This document shows, piece by piece, positions 32,541-45,720 of a stretch of DNA of 64,000 nt. The notes under the pieces are model-generated. The model was not told the origin of the DNA. It made no database searches and saw only the letters and a program-made list of their open reading frames with translations. The translations under genes were made by a program, and so were the position numbers. Each line of letters opens with the position of its first letter. Position 1 is the first letter of the stretch. The stretch is from Panorpa germanica (Eukaryota > Arthropoda > Insecta > Mecoptera > Panorpidae), in NCBI GenBank assembly GCA_963678705.1, contig OY783210.1:15935331-15999330 (forward strand), read 5' to 3'.

Positions 32541-33371
32541 TATTGAAACATGAACTTATGACAGAAATATGCCCGTCGTATTTATAACAGTATATTCTTT
32601 TTAGGTATTCATGATTGTAAACATGTTATATAGGACAGTCTTTTTCAATTCTCAGTTAACTGAAGTTTATTATTGTTTTACAGCTCTAATTTTCGTTTGT
32701 TCGATCATAACTGTAGCTTAAGCAAGCAAAATACCTCGGTTACATATCTGTGGTCGATCTTTGACAAAACTAGAATTTAGAAATCCATTTTTTAGGTTAA
32801 AATTTAGTCGCTATGCCCGAGAGACACTAGGCTATTTTATTTTCAGTTTAAATACATTTTTGTAGGCATCTGATATCATAAACATTACCTACATTTGTTT
32901 AGAATTGTCGGTGATAAGGCTGGTATCGGAAATTGGTCAAGGTTACATATAATTTACAAAAAAATTAATTAAAGGATTTTAATATATACATATAGTTAGC
33001 TAATTAGCTCCAAATCGGTTTCTAATTGTTGTGGTTACTTTAATTTAATGAATCATACCACTTAAATATTAAGTTTGATAATAATATTTGCGACCACACA
33101 CTAGTGGTTAAGACTAGAGATATCCTAATCAGTTAATTCGGGTTTAGATAATGTGTAGGTATTATTATAATTAGTATTTCAGTACAATTTACTTTGAAAA
33201 GTTTGTTTAATAGTTTAAACGTTGCGTATATAATTATTTAACGACTTGTTTTCATAATGAAAAAAATCAAATTTTTTAAAATTACAATAAAAATTAAAAA
33301 TGGTGAGTTTTATTGTTGATTATTTTTGTTATATTTTAATTCCTTGCATTTTTTGAGCACTTCTAACACTA

Positions 33372-33840
33372 AGAATTTAATGAGCTTGTGAACTCATTTT
33401 TTAGGGAATAATTTTTTAATTGTTGATTGAAATAGATATTAATAAATGTATATTGCCGTTTTTATTTTATTAAATAACTAAATGCTGACAGAGATATATC
33501 AATTTAAATATTGAATTGTTGTTTTTGCGGTACATATTAATGACGTAACATGTCGCACAATTAAGGGATAGGTCAGTTATTTGTTATATGTATAAGAGTT
33601 CTGTGTTAGGCATGCTGTCTCTTTTACGCTCTGTTGTATAAAAGAGATGGTAACTTTTGCTATAACGTTGAATCCCTTTAATACCCGTAATTAAAGGGAA
33701 AGAAATGTAACTCTTTTAATTGTTAATACCTCCTAAAATATAGCGAGTTATTAAAACATAATTGGATATTTCAGGTTCCGATAGCCAACTTTATCAATAT
33801 ATTGCACAATTTTATATAATTTAAGCCACATGCATGTAAA
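33372..33840 (+). mobile_element. Diverged copy of the 608-bp MITE family
   Basis: Starts near AATGAGCTTGTGAACTCATT, then AATTGTTGATTGAAATAGAT, later TTGTATAAAAGAGATGG, TTGAATCCCTTTAATA and TTATCAATATATTGCAC. The order matches the full copies, with many substitutions and deletions. Confidence 0.6.
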
Positions 33841-34858
33841 ATAACTAAAATATTAAGTTTTTGCCTCGTCTCGATAAAATCCCAGATTCGGGGCTGCACA
33901 AACGAGAAAAAGACTGTCTTCAGATAATTATGTTAAGTGCATATTCAGAATAAAGTAATTATTATTCCATATCGTTTATTTTATGTTTTCTAATTAATAA
34001 AATCATTAATTACATCAACAAGTAACAAAGAATGCAAAGTAAATGTTAACAAACCGTGAACAATAATCATTAAATCTGCATTTTATGACGTCGCGTCGTT
34101 GCATTAATTGCAACTGTTTTCCTTGTGTTATCTTGTTATGAATGCTCTGTGTTATTTGTTATTCCACAACAGATGTGGTAAATATTTATGCAGTTATAAA
34201 TATACATTAATTGTTATTTATCAAATTACACATTTGTGGTATGATATTACATGCCTGGTCTTTCCTTAGGGAAATGTTATTTATATTTATTAAAAATTTG
34301 TCATCATCCGCAGAAAAATTTCCGTGTTTAATGCAACCGTTGTAGGAACATATGAGGAAAAAATATGCGTATGTAGAAAACATAAGAAGAAACCAGTAGT
34401 AAGAGATCATCAAAGTAAACAAATATAATAAAGAAATCTACCAAACACACAATTATTAGATTACAGTTAATGCCAGATAACACCTACCGTAGTAATATAT
34501 GAATCGCAGTAATATAAAAAAAAAATACAAATAAAAGATTATCTAAATAGTTTTTGCAATGGGCTTGTAAACTCATTTTTTAGGGGTTGTTTTTTAAGCC
34601 ATTGAAAGCAGCTATCTGCGCAATATGGCAAAAATCCATAAATTGTGCTACGAACTACTGCCCATTGGACATATTCTCCAGATTTAGTCCCCTGCAACTA
34701 TTTCCTGTTTCCAAACCTGAAGACATGACTGGGCGGTAAGAGATTTGGGTCTAACAAAGAGCTATTTTGAGAACCTTGAGAAAACTATTTTTTGAAATGA
34801 ATAAAAAATTGGTAAAACGCTGAACTAATGTGTCGAGCTAAAAGGAGAAAAATGTTGA

Positions 34859-35076
34859 TATAGTTCAAATTACGAGAGTTCGGCGGCAACTCATACTTAA
34901 AACAAGTTGTGGGGTATAACCTGCTGATATAACTAAAAAGCACTGACTCACTTATTTTTCTATAATGTATATAGAAACGAATAAGATAAAATTCATTATC
35001 GTATTATTGACTTATACCGCTCTTATAACCTCTTTTAAGTATAAGTCACCGCCGAACTATCGTGATTTTTACTATA
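34859..35076. mobile_element. 218-bp MITE with TATAGTTC...ACTATA ends
   Basis: Starts TATAGTTCAAATTACGAGAG then TTCGGCGG; the right part has CCGCCGAACTATCGTGATTT and ends ACTATA. The inside holds a second inverted pair (ACTCATACTTAAAA and TTTTAAGTATAAGTC). It matches 63043-63249. TA at the edges would fit Tc1/mariner-type insertion, but that is inference. Confidence 0.65.
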
Positions 35077-35834
35077 AATAAAACTTTTTTTTGAAAACAA
35101 AAAGCCACTGAATTGTCAGACTACCTTAATAATATATAAACTTCAACATCTTAGCTTATATTTTTTTTCTCTGCGAGTTGTTTGTTAAATGAGACGAGCC
35201 TTAAAAGGATGTTATTAAAATATTTGTATCTAATTTACTAACTAAAGCATCCACTAATTTATAAATAATAACAACTTTGTGTAGCATAACATATAATTAT
35301 TTCAATTTATGAAAAATATTATGAATTCTAATTTCTAAGCAAACTGATTTGTTATTATAAATACCTACTTAATAATTTAGTTTTGATTAATTAATTCAAA
35401 GCTATTCAGTACGTGGGAATCGTCAAGATCGCCGAAAATAGTACAGTCATTCCAACAATGTTATTATTATTACTATTATATAATACACTATAACTGTCTG
35501 ACGGACAATAACCGCTGCTTTAACTGCTTAGCGTATTCAAAATATTTCAATTTGTGGTAAAGAAATTAAATAATGTTGTGTTCCAATCCTACAGTTTATA
35601 TATATTTATAATTAATGGATAGAACATCATATTAAAATGAGTAGGGTCGACTTTATTGTATGTGATAAAAATGATTCCAATGAAGATTGGAAAAGGGCAT
35701 GAATAATACGAATAAAGGTGAATATATTTATTCTCACTTATAAAAACACGCTCGTGAATTGTTATGTAAAGAATCGTTGTAGCAGTTCCCACACTGTGTG
35801 AATATGCTATGATATACAGGGTGTTTGGTACACT

Positions 35835-35950
35835 GTGAGAAAACGCAGTAGAAATTACTATGTGTTATAGTATCAGGGCGCTATCTATAATGGTTTCATG
35901 ACAAAAATTCCAGTAGAATCAAATAAAAATTACTATAGTCGCAGTTTTTA
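35835..35950 (+). repeat. Dispersed repeat pair, copy 1
   Basis: CTGTGAGAAAACGCAGTAGA, a stretch with ATGGTTTCATGACAAAAATT, and AAATAAAAATTACTAT match 51497-51615 in the same orientation over about 115 bases. Class unknown. Confidence 0.5.
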
Positions 35951-35972
35951 AAAATTTAATTTACTAAAGTAT

Positions 35973-36460
35973 CATTCTCACTCAGTGCTTTAATTGTATT
36001 TTGTATTTAATTTAAATTGTTTAGCATATGGCAATACGCATAGTCATTCACAGTACCATTTTTAATTTAATTTATTTTTTAAGTTTTCTTAGTTTTTTTT
36101 AAAAACCTTACAAGGTCCAATGTTTTAAATTAAAAATATTAAATTAAGAAAAACTATATTATATTATAACCTCCAAAATGTGACAATCTTTCAAAATGCA
36201 GTAGGATTTACTTTTAAAAGAAGTTTAATGTCAGTTTTTGAAAAATATAGAAGAGAAAACAATTTCTATTACTAATTGGTATTAAAAATAGCAATTTTAA
36301 TTATTTCACATACAATTTTGTAGAACTGTTAAAATTTATATTATTAACGATGCATACGCACTAACTAAATTAACTAAACTTAAATTAAAACACAAATGTG
36401 AAAAGGAATGCTTAAACGAGAACCTGAAGTAAATTAAATATTAAAGCAGTGAGTGGGAAT
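35973..36460. mobile_element. Long member of the CATTCYCACTCACTG MITE family
   Basis: Left end CATTCTCACTCAGTGCTTTA; right end TTAAAGCAGTGAGTGGGAAT. The 488-bp interior is AT-rich, without coding potential, and longer than in the two other copies. Confidence 0.6.
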
Positions 36461-36594
36461 AAGACTTTAACGTCAGCTTTAATATTGTTTAATTTACGAA
36501 GTGACGGTTTTGCCGCTTAATTTTAAACCATATTTTGATATCACAAGTTTAGTGTTAAAAGTCCGTAAAATAATAAATAATTGATTCTTCTTAT

Positions 36595-36868
36595 CTGTTC
36601 ACCTCATTCATAATATCAAAACTTTATGTTTGCTCGAGGCAGCTGTAAGTCGTAACTGACGTTTGACGTTTACACTCTATTGTGCAAAAGAAATGGCAAT
36701 TCATAGAAGCGTAGAGGGAATGACGTCATGTCATAAGTTTTGATTTCTTAATGATTAACGGGTTAAAAATGACTATTTTAATTGTTAATATCTAATTATT
36801 GTACATTTGAGATCCTGATAGGCATCTTTACCAATATACTTTACAGTTTTATAGAAATTAAGACATGG
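36595..36868 (+). mobile_element. Fragment of the 608-bp MITE family
   Basis: CTCTATTGTGCAAAAGAAAT, TTTTAATTGTTAATATCT, TACATTTGAGATCCTGATAG and TTTTATAGAAATTAAGACAT follow the family order up to its 3' end. Confidence 0.55.
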
Positions 36869-37431
36869 TTTACAACACCATAGTTTCTTCATTAAGGTTT
36901 GAATTCATCAATGTATTTAACACCTTATACACAAAGTACAAAATACGTCAATTTAATATTGTAAGAAAAATGTATGTTTCGGATAAAATAAACCGCAACA
37001 GTTTTGGTTTTACTTCCGCGGTCTTTACTTATGATAACAAAGTGTTCATTTTTATTATTAGTCGTATTATTAAGCTAATTATTATTTTTATATTTATCAA
37101 TAGGTTATACGGTGGGAAAATATAAAATATTTAAAAACTAAGTTCTCACACTTAAAATTTTCCCTTAAAAGGTGTCACAATAGTAACTCAAAAATAATTG
37201 TTTTATTGCTTGTTTTGTAGGTAGTACCTTTCTTTTGACACCAGATGTCTTCTAAGACAGTTCCATTCAATGCATGCCATAATATTATCGAATTCTGATG
37301 ACTAGTATTCTTTGGTTATTTTCGAAGAAATACGCCTCCATTGTAACTAACCTAAAACCTGCATTAATTAGTTATTTATTTTGCATATTTTGCGTGTTAT
37401 TTCTATTGACAAATACATATGGTTTGTAGGT

Positions 37432-37640
37432 AGTACCAACCTTCAAACGACATGTGTCAAAATTTCATGACATTCGCACCATTAGTTTACAAGTTACAGT
37501 AGTTTTAGTGATGCTACTTATATAATTTCAAAAGAATGGAATAATCTGAATTTCGTGTGTTGATAATGGGAAAAAATACCTCTCTTGCAAGGCAATGACT
37601 TGACAAGTGTATTTGGACTCGGTATTTTTTCCTATTTTAT
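37432..37640 (-). repeat. Dispersed repeat, copy 2
   Basis: Reverse-complement match to 31775-31965. A local duplication of TTTGTAGGTAGTACC occurs at about 37217 and 37424, so this end of the repeat is present twice, spaced about 207 bases. Confidence 0.55.
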
Positions 37641-38699
37641 TATAAGACGGGAAATACCCTATATTAGCAAGGTCAAGAAATTTTAGGATCCATTTCAACA
37701 AATTTAAATAAATATTTTAAGTAATATAAAAATACACGTACCCAATAAATTACCAACCCTAGCAACCTATATAATTGACCTATTATTCTCGTATACCCCA
37801 AATGCTAGGTGTATAAATTAACAGTTACCTACCCCAATAGCTTTACTATTTTCTCACTATTTCAAGGTTATATAAAATGTGTAAATTTTTTCTCACAGAA
37901 TTTAAAAAAATATGTTTTCTCAAGTCTTTAATTTCAGAGGGCTGTAATTTTTTTTTTATGTTCGTTCAGTTAATATTATTTTAATGATGTTTTTGTATTA
38001 TTCTTAAACTTCCCAGACTTTTAAGTCGTAGTAAATATAGTGGGCGTGACTAAACGTTTTTACGTACTTCATTTTTTCTCTGTGTAATTCACATCTGTTA
38101 AACAGATCCATTTTTATAGTTGTAGTTGTATATGATATAAATATTTAAATTTTATTAGTTGTAGTTAATTTCAAATTTAGTTGCAGAGTAGATGAAACTT
38201 TTTAATATGTGTATTGTGCAGTCTATGAGTGACATTTTTATGAAAAATCGAAATTTGATTTGAGTTTATGTAAAATTTATACTAAATGCTCTGCATCCTA
38301 TATTATAATGTTCCAGGTGTATTTCCAGGTGATCTTATATGTTTGGTAGTGAATTTTGTATGGTAACTCGAAAACAACTCCGTCAATGTTTTTTGAAAAT
38401 CGAATTTGAAATTTTACGCTATTAAATGCGAACATATTTCAAAACATAGAAATTCAAAATTTAATAAAAGCGGCCCTGAGGAAATTAGGTTTGGAGAAAG
38501 CTCAAATTTTGGATTGTGTAATAAGTGAATATAATATTAAAAAAAATAAATTCAAAATTTATTTGGGAGCACGGTGGCGGTTTTTGCCGAGGGTAAAAAA
38601 CGAGTTAAATATTTCAATTAAAAAAGGGAATTAAAATTCGAAATGAAATTCAATTCACATACAAAAGACAGTCGTCGCTTGCGACGGCGGTAAACTCTA

Positions 38700-38830
38700 G
38701 TATTAATAAAGCTCGCTATCAAAACCTCAAATATCCAATTATTTTTATACAATTCGCAATATTATAGAAGTTACTAGCGATGGACTAGTTGACATCACAG
38801 TTAAATAAGAGAAATGCGAAAGAGATGCAG
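38700..38830 (-). mobile_element. Reverse fragment of the 608-bp MITE family
   Basis: Read on the minus strand it has ATAATTGGATATTTGAGGTT-like sequence and a TATAGCGAG-like region. Short and diverged. Confidence 0.35.
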
Positions 38831-39694
38831 CATTAAATGTCAAAAGCTATAGCAACTATTGCGCCGCCTATAATGTTTCAATATAATGTCGTGATAAAAA
38901 ACGAAAAATAGGCAAGGTTAATTCTCGATAACTATTGACGTAATTAATTACTAAGATAACAACAGGAAAATACAAACTTTAAATAGATATCTATCCATCA
39001 AAACACAGTGTCGGAGTTGTCTCACTAATGAACTGGAAAATACATATTTTTAACGAATTTCTCAACAAACTAAAGTTTACGTACCCCTGTTTATAGGGTA
39101 TGTAAATAATAAATATGTAAATATATTATTTTTGTACAAAAATCTTTCATATTTTTTTAGAATTGTTGTATTTATGTTATTTGTTAAATTATACTACAAC
39201 ATGGTAGTTAAATTGTAAAGTCAGGCGACTACAGCGCATGTGAGCAAACTGTGAACTAACTGAGTAAATAAACCATTTATGGGACACGTAAAATTTGCAT
39301 ATATTTTTATGAATATATGACTTTATTTTTCCTTGTAACTAATTGTTATGAAATATGTACAGGAAAACTATACTAAAATGATTTTATATATTATTTACCT
39401 TATTGCAAAACAGCATGTGACAAACGTCCGGCAAAAATTTTTAGATACCACTTAAAAATAATACATATTTTTTACCATTTGTGTCACAATATTATAAGGC
39501 TAACCGCAACCTAGAAACTATAGGTAGGATGTTTAAATTTTGTATATAGGTTAACTTTGCTACCTTGTTTTCAAATCGAATAAAAATTCATAAATTTTGA
39601 AAATTGAAAATATTCTTTATTTTATTAATGACATGAAAAAAATATTTTCAAGATGTAGCTGTTATGTCTACAGTAAAATTATATATATTATAAT

Positions 39695-40290
39695 GGGAAA
39701 GTTTTTAGTGGTCGATTTTTCAATTGTTGATTGAAATTGATGTTAATAAATGTGTATTGGCGTGTCTATTTTATTAAATATCTAAATGTTGACGGAGATA
39801 TAGCAATTAAAAGTTTGAATTGTAGTTTTAGCGCTAGAAATGGTCGGCCATATTTGTATGACGTGAAATGCATTTTAACGTCAGTTATTTGTTGAGTAGG
39901 TCAGTGCTGTGGTAATGTTTTGCAGCTGTTGGTAGTCGAAATAATCAAGTCAAGTCAAAGAATAATAAGTTTTTATTTTATTTAACCCTGTAAAGGCAGA
40001 CATAATATTGGAATTCTATTACAACTCTGGAATACATATAGCAGAGATTTATGAGCTGTAAGGTTGGTAACTTGTAAACTTGCTAGAGTCTATCTTGAAT
40101 ATGCTATATTTTTTACGCTTTGTTGTATAAAAGAGATAGCAACTACCGGCTGTGATGTCACATGCAGCTGAAATGTTGTTCAACGTTAAATCCCTTTAAT
40201 AATTAAAAAGAAAAAATTACTTTTTTAATTGTTAATATCTCCTGAAATAAAAATAATTGGACATTTGAGGTACACTTTTATATAAATTAA
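39695..40290 (+). mobile_element. Near-complete copy of the 608-bp MITE family
   Basis: Opposite orientation to 10633-11240 and almost identical over 39705-40000 (for example GGTCGGCCATATTTGTATGA and AGTGCTGTGGTAATGTTTTG). The outer inverted ends are degraded. The close match of two copies 29 kb apart shows fairly recent mobility of the family. Confidence 0.72.
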
Positions 40291-41621
40291 CACATAAGAC
40301 CATTATTTTATTATCGCAAACATCTTTACTTCTCCCCTCGCACTGATATAATATCCAACTCTATAGCTTTTGCATGAATCTTTTCTACATCACCTTAAAT
40401 GTCTTACAATTTTCTTCACGGTTCCATATACGTGTATTGTCAACTGAGGTAACTGTTATTATACAATTTATTTTTCTATAACCTTGTTCGTACTATATAT
40501 CCATCATATGTTTCTTTTATACTATTCTTTAAAATTTAAAGTAACATTTGTTATTTAACATCTTAAAATATCAGCTGAGGTAAAATTCTACGAACTACAT
40601 AATATAAATTCTATTCTCTTCCATCTTGGGTCTTCCATTTAATGTTTAAATCACAGTTGTATAAAGAATATAAGTTGGATAATTTAAAGGGCAAGCATAC
40701 ATGTCTTGTAAGATTTAATAGTCCAATATAGTGTGGTGTACTGTAGTGTATACAATACCGTATAGAAATCGAGTCTATTTTCTATCTAGTTTTGTTTCCC
40801 ACGGCATCTCTCTCTTCTAGTTTGTACAGATCTTTAAATATATGTAATAAAGGTTAACTTTACTATTACCTGCTTGCTGTTTTACTTGTACTCTGCTGGG
40901 ATATTCCTCAGGCGTACCTGAGTCCTAGAACTGTCTATTGTTATTACATCATATGTTTCAGAGCGGATTCTCTAATCATTTTATCAGAGTATACATTTTA
41001 TTTATTATTACTATTTTCTTTTATAATAGTTTTAGTGGCTTTCTACCTCTTTATACCTTTAGCTCATACCTCTAATTATTGCCATGAATAATTAGGATTT
41101 ACTAATTAAAATATTATTTATTCACACATATAGAATTGTATCCAACGCAAGATTAAGATGTAACTCTATTAACTGTTATCTAAGGAATTTGTTGGAAGTG
41201 TCTTGAGCAGATGCAAAGGGTTTTATTCTGTCCAAGATACGTGGCGTCAGGTTCCATATCTCTACTCGAATACTGGTCCAAACCACGTCAGAATAGACTC
41301 TTAGAGATTACGAAATATAATTGAGCAAAATTCTCTCCTAAACGTTTGGTTCTTCGGGCCGGATTCAACCAGTAGATCGTGATAACAGCGTGTCACCTAT
41401 GTATATTATTGTCTTCTGTATGCACGAGGTCGCCTACAATGTGTGAATTATCTCAAGCCTCAAAATATGAGAAATATGAGAGATTCAGATTTGCATTTGA
41501 GAGATAACAAAATTGTAGTTAGGAGCCATCCATTAATTACGGCAGATGCTAAGAAGTGGTGAGGAAGGTATTCTCCAAAGTGTGAAAAGATGAGGGTGAG
41601 GATCTACTCGAAAATCCGGAC

Positions 41622-41966
41622 TTGGGGGGTGGTAAGCAGGACAACCGCCCAGTGCCTCGCATTCTCGCACAACAACCCAAATAGAAAAATACTTACTATA
41701 TATGATTTTGAATCTCGCGCCTCGCTCTTTAGAAATCCCACTTGAATCACTGCGTATATTTTTTAAGGCATTCATGTGCCTTAGTTTATCATCATTAATA
41801 TTTGTCATTTTTGTGCTTGTTAACTTTCATAAATCTTCCAATATAAAATTATATTTCTCGTCAATTATCATTAAAAATACTTACTTACAATTTACATAAA
41901 TTATACAAAGAATAAGTACCTCGCAAAAATCTGCTAACCGGGGCCTTACAATGGCTAAGGCCGCCC
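41622..41966 (-). mobile_element. Second hAT-like element fragment
   Basis: Minus strand starts GGGCGGCCTTAGCCATTG at 41966 and follows 19180-19634, without the 25-bp minisatellite expansion. The minus-strand open frame TNINDDKLRHMNALKN to ERGARFKIIYSKYFSIW may be part of the former transposase coding region; it is broken in the 19-kb copy. Confidence 0.55.
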
Positions 41967-44900
41967 ATGTTCTAAACATAAAAACAAGACTAAATAACAA
42001 AATAAGACAGAAAAAAACACACCACCTTGAGTGACAATTTGGACGGAGGGGTAAATAATCATGAAACTTGTGTGACGTATTTAACAGATCATTCTGTAAA
42101 AAAATATCTTATTTACTTGGTCTTAGGCGCCTGGCGTTAAATCCACCACTGATTCGTATGCTGTTCAGGAAAAACCCAGCCACAATTTAAAGCAATTATA
42201 TAATAAGGAATATCTTCCTTGTTGATATAAACAAGGAAAAATTGTTAAAAAGTATGAATCGTGCCATGAAACGGTCATTACAAAAAAACTAGTTATTGAT
42301 TAGGTTCAAGTGGTACATGATAAATATCTCCTAATATGATATAATCGGTGGTTGCAGAATCCTGTTACTGTAATCAAGATTAAATGTGTTAGAGCGAGAC
42401 ACAACATTTCCATTTTTTCCTGTTCAGTATTCCGTGATGCTTTAACTTAAAATATTTGTACTGAGAGTAGAACTACAAAGTACCATGGTCTATTAGTATT
42501 TAAAGCCTTGCACACGTGCAAGTTACTGAGGAATACATTTAAAGGCACGGTTCTATGAGCTCCTTTATGTGAATTTTACTTTTACACTTTGTGTTAAGCC
42601 TGTATTACATGAAACTTTCCTTATGCAAATTAAGACCAGTTAAGTTTTAATTGGTTTAAATAATTTTACTATTAAGGCATGTTCTAATTAGAATATTAAA
42701 AGCTTTATTAAATTTATTTTGCTTTCATTTGTGTTTATTTCACTAAAATTAATTTTATTTTATTTTAAATGTAATTTTGATGACCATTTTAATTCAGATT
42801 GTTAATGTTTTTGAAATTAGTTTCTCTTTTATTGCTTTTTAAGTCGCTTATCTACCAAACAAGCAGTTTGCATAAATATATTGTTATATATTCATAAACA
42901 ATTTAGGTGCTTTAGGTGCAATTCCAGAGGCTTTAAAATTTAAGATCCTGGTTTTTTAGGTATCTGTAACTCATGGCAGGAAACACTTTCTGCAACTAAA
43001 TTCATACTATTTTTAAAATAAGAACTATTCTAAATCTAATTTGTAATTACTTATTCTAAATCAGTTTAAATCACTAAAAACATTCTGAAACTGTATTTAC
43101 AAATTGTTCTTGTTATAACAAGATTCTTTACAATATTTATGTGTTTCTATTGAACAAATATCTACAAATAATAGTAGATTTGGTGTTTTATAGATTTAAT
43201 ATAGTTTAACCACAGAATAACGTTTCTACTAAGCTTAATTATGCGGACAATAGAGACGAGACAGTTATTAAATAGTTTTGTCTTTACCGTAGAACGATAA
43301 CAGATAATACCATTGGAAGAGGTTGAATAAATAGAGACAACATTACCAATTTTGCAAACGTTTGCATAGGTTTCCACGGCTCATATTTAATATGCAAACT
43401 GCCTAATTACAATCCCACATTCAATATGTCGAAGTGTCTAAAACAACTCCATTAAGAAGCAAAAATAGCACATTTCGTATCATGTTCGATTTTAATCGAA
43501 ACACTAGCATTTTCATTTGTGCAAATAATTGCTTCTTCTTTAGATACGTAATTTCAATTTTGGTTGTTTCATTATTCATATATTCATGATTTTAATTTAA
43601 TTTGTAAATACACATACACAGCTGAAACTAAAATAAATTTTACTTTAAAAAAAGTAATAAAATAAAATGAAAATTTATTTTCTTTATTGTAACTCCAACT
43701 TTTATGTTTATGTGTTCTTTCTTAGTTTGCATGGCGCAATGATGTGCATGTATATGATGCTGTGTGTGAACACTATGTAGAACTGCATGTTTTTCTTTAA
43801 GAACAGTAATTGCAATCTATCAGAGATTCTTAAACAGTACTTAAGTAAAATAAATATCTTGTTGAAGACGTTAGTAGAATATTCTTTCTTTATTGATTTA
43901 TAATAAACCAGTATTCTTTTCTAATATATACCCAAGTACTATGTTTGATGAATATCAATTAATTTGTTTTATTTTACTTCCGTCATACAATTTTATTGGT
44001 TCGATTACTTTATAATTAAATTGCTAAATTGTTTTTATGTTTTATGTTTGACCGTGTGATACTGTTTTTTATTTTGTGTGGAATTGCCTAGATATAAACT
44101 ACGTGTGAGGTTCTGGTTACCTTGCAATTCTCCAGTTTTTAATATGTTCTGCAAGTTATTTTTATATTTATAACCTTCACGGTTTCTTTTAATTTATAAG
44201 TTAGTGTTATTTTATATTATATAATATAACAGACGTAGCTTGTTATCATTTCGTATATATACAAGCTCACTCTAGTGAGTTCTTCTCATCTTTTTGAAAT
44301 GGACATCTTCTTACGACAGTGACAACCTGAGTTTCGTAGAGTTCACACCTCAAAGATAGCTACATCTACAGCCACAATTCCTAAAGACGTCCAGGCAACA
44401 GATCAACCTCCACAATAGTCGTTGGATAAACATCAACCGTTACTCTTACAAAATAAGTTGTACCATATTAATTTTTTAGGGGTCACTTTCATGAAAAATA
44501 TAAAACATTCTGAGTTTCGCGCCAATAGTGAAAGATGCTTAAAACACTAAAATAAACTTTATAAATTTCCATTTTTCTTAAGAGTACGATTTTGGAATTA
44601 AAACCTTTGATACAGATTCAGTTTTATCCAGTGTAAATGTGTTCTAGATTCAATTCTATTTCTTGTAGAACATTTATCACATATTATACTTTTTTTTCTT
44701 TTTATCATAAAGTGAATTTATAAACAAATCTCAGGACGGAACAAGTTTCGTACGACTCACATTTTGACAAGCTTTGCATCACCTACACCAGTCGTAAAAT
44801 AGTTTCACGTGCTATCTATATTATATTTCAAAATCACATGATTTTTATTTTGGTCATTGTAAAAAAAAGTACAGGTAAAGTTTTTTAAATAAAAAAAATA

Positions 44901-45595
44901 CTTAGCTCTTTAAATATTGACAATCTAAGAAACATATATGCTTTAAATTTCTTAGGTTTCTAGTAGACCTTATTGTAAACTTGCATAAGACATATATTCC
45001 TTCAACTTTAAAAGCAAAAGCGTGCCAATGGTATTCTTTATCAAATAAATTTTGTTCTTTAAAGATTTAAAGGTATTGTGTTTTTTAAATAATATAAAAG
45101 ACAGGTTTTTAACAATGAACTAACTTTAAAGTCCATTTTTGCGTAATAATTATTCCATTCATATGAAATAATCGTGTAAAATGTATCTTTAGAAATGCAG
45201 GTTTCTGTAAATGCAACAGGCTTTAAAAAAAAAATATATTAGTTAAGAAAACTTGCAATTTTGTTCACACGGTCTTTAAAAAATTTCCGAACAGCTGGCA
45301 GTTTTGACAATATTCTCAGTAGGACATTTAAACCAAAATATAGACAAGAACATTGCACAATTGTGAAAAAGTTAATAATTTTTAATAAGGGATTACAAAA
45401 TTACAACGACACGTGTTTTTAACCGTAATTTGTCACGTGTGTTACCTTGTTCATTGTCTAAAAACATTTGGACTGGTTATACACTACTGAGGAATTCGGG
45501 TACTTACATTAGAACTAGTTACATTCCAGGAATTAAAGGTTTCTATTATCTATGCATTATAATTAACAAACATAACAAATTATATTGTGTTATTA
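41967..45595. other. AT-rich region without a recognised gene
   Basis: No supportable coding sequence. Around 44250-44300 a TATATATA stretch followed by a palindromic CTCACTCTAGTGAG looks promoter- or LTR-like, but no second LTR or primer-binding site is visible. Confidence 0.35.
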
Positions 45596-45599
45596 TACA

Positions 45600-45720
45600 A
45601 TACGTTCATGGGATAGCACAAATGAAGAGCTGTACGTACTAAGTGGAAGATCTGGGTTCGCCCCCAGTTCCAAGAGGATATTTTATTCCTCAGTTGATAT
45701 GAACATCAACCGGATATATG
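45600..45720 (+). mobile_element. tRNA-related SINE fragment
   Basis: GGGATAGCACAAATGAAGAG resembles an A-box region and CTGGGTTCGCCCCCAG a T-arm with B box. GTACGTACTAAGTGGAAGAT upstream and GGATATTTTATTCC downstream match the copy at 32405-32540. No complete tRNA fold. Confidence 0.5.

Noticed and set aside
44240-44420. TATA-containing sequence resembling an LTR or promoter
   Set aside because: No second long terminal repeat, primer-binding site or downstream coding sequence was found.
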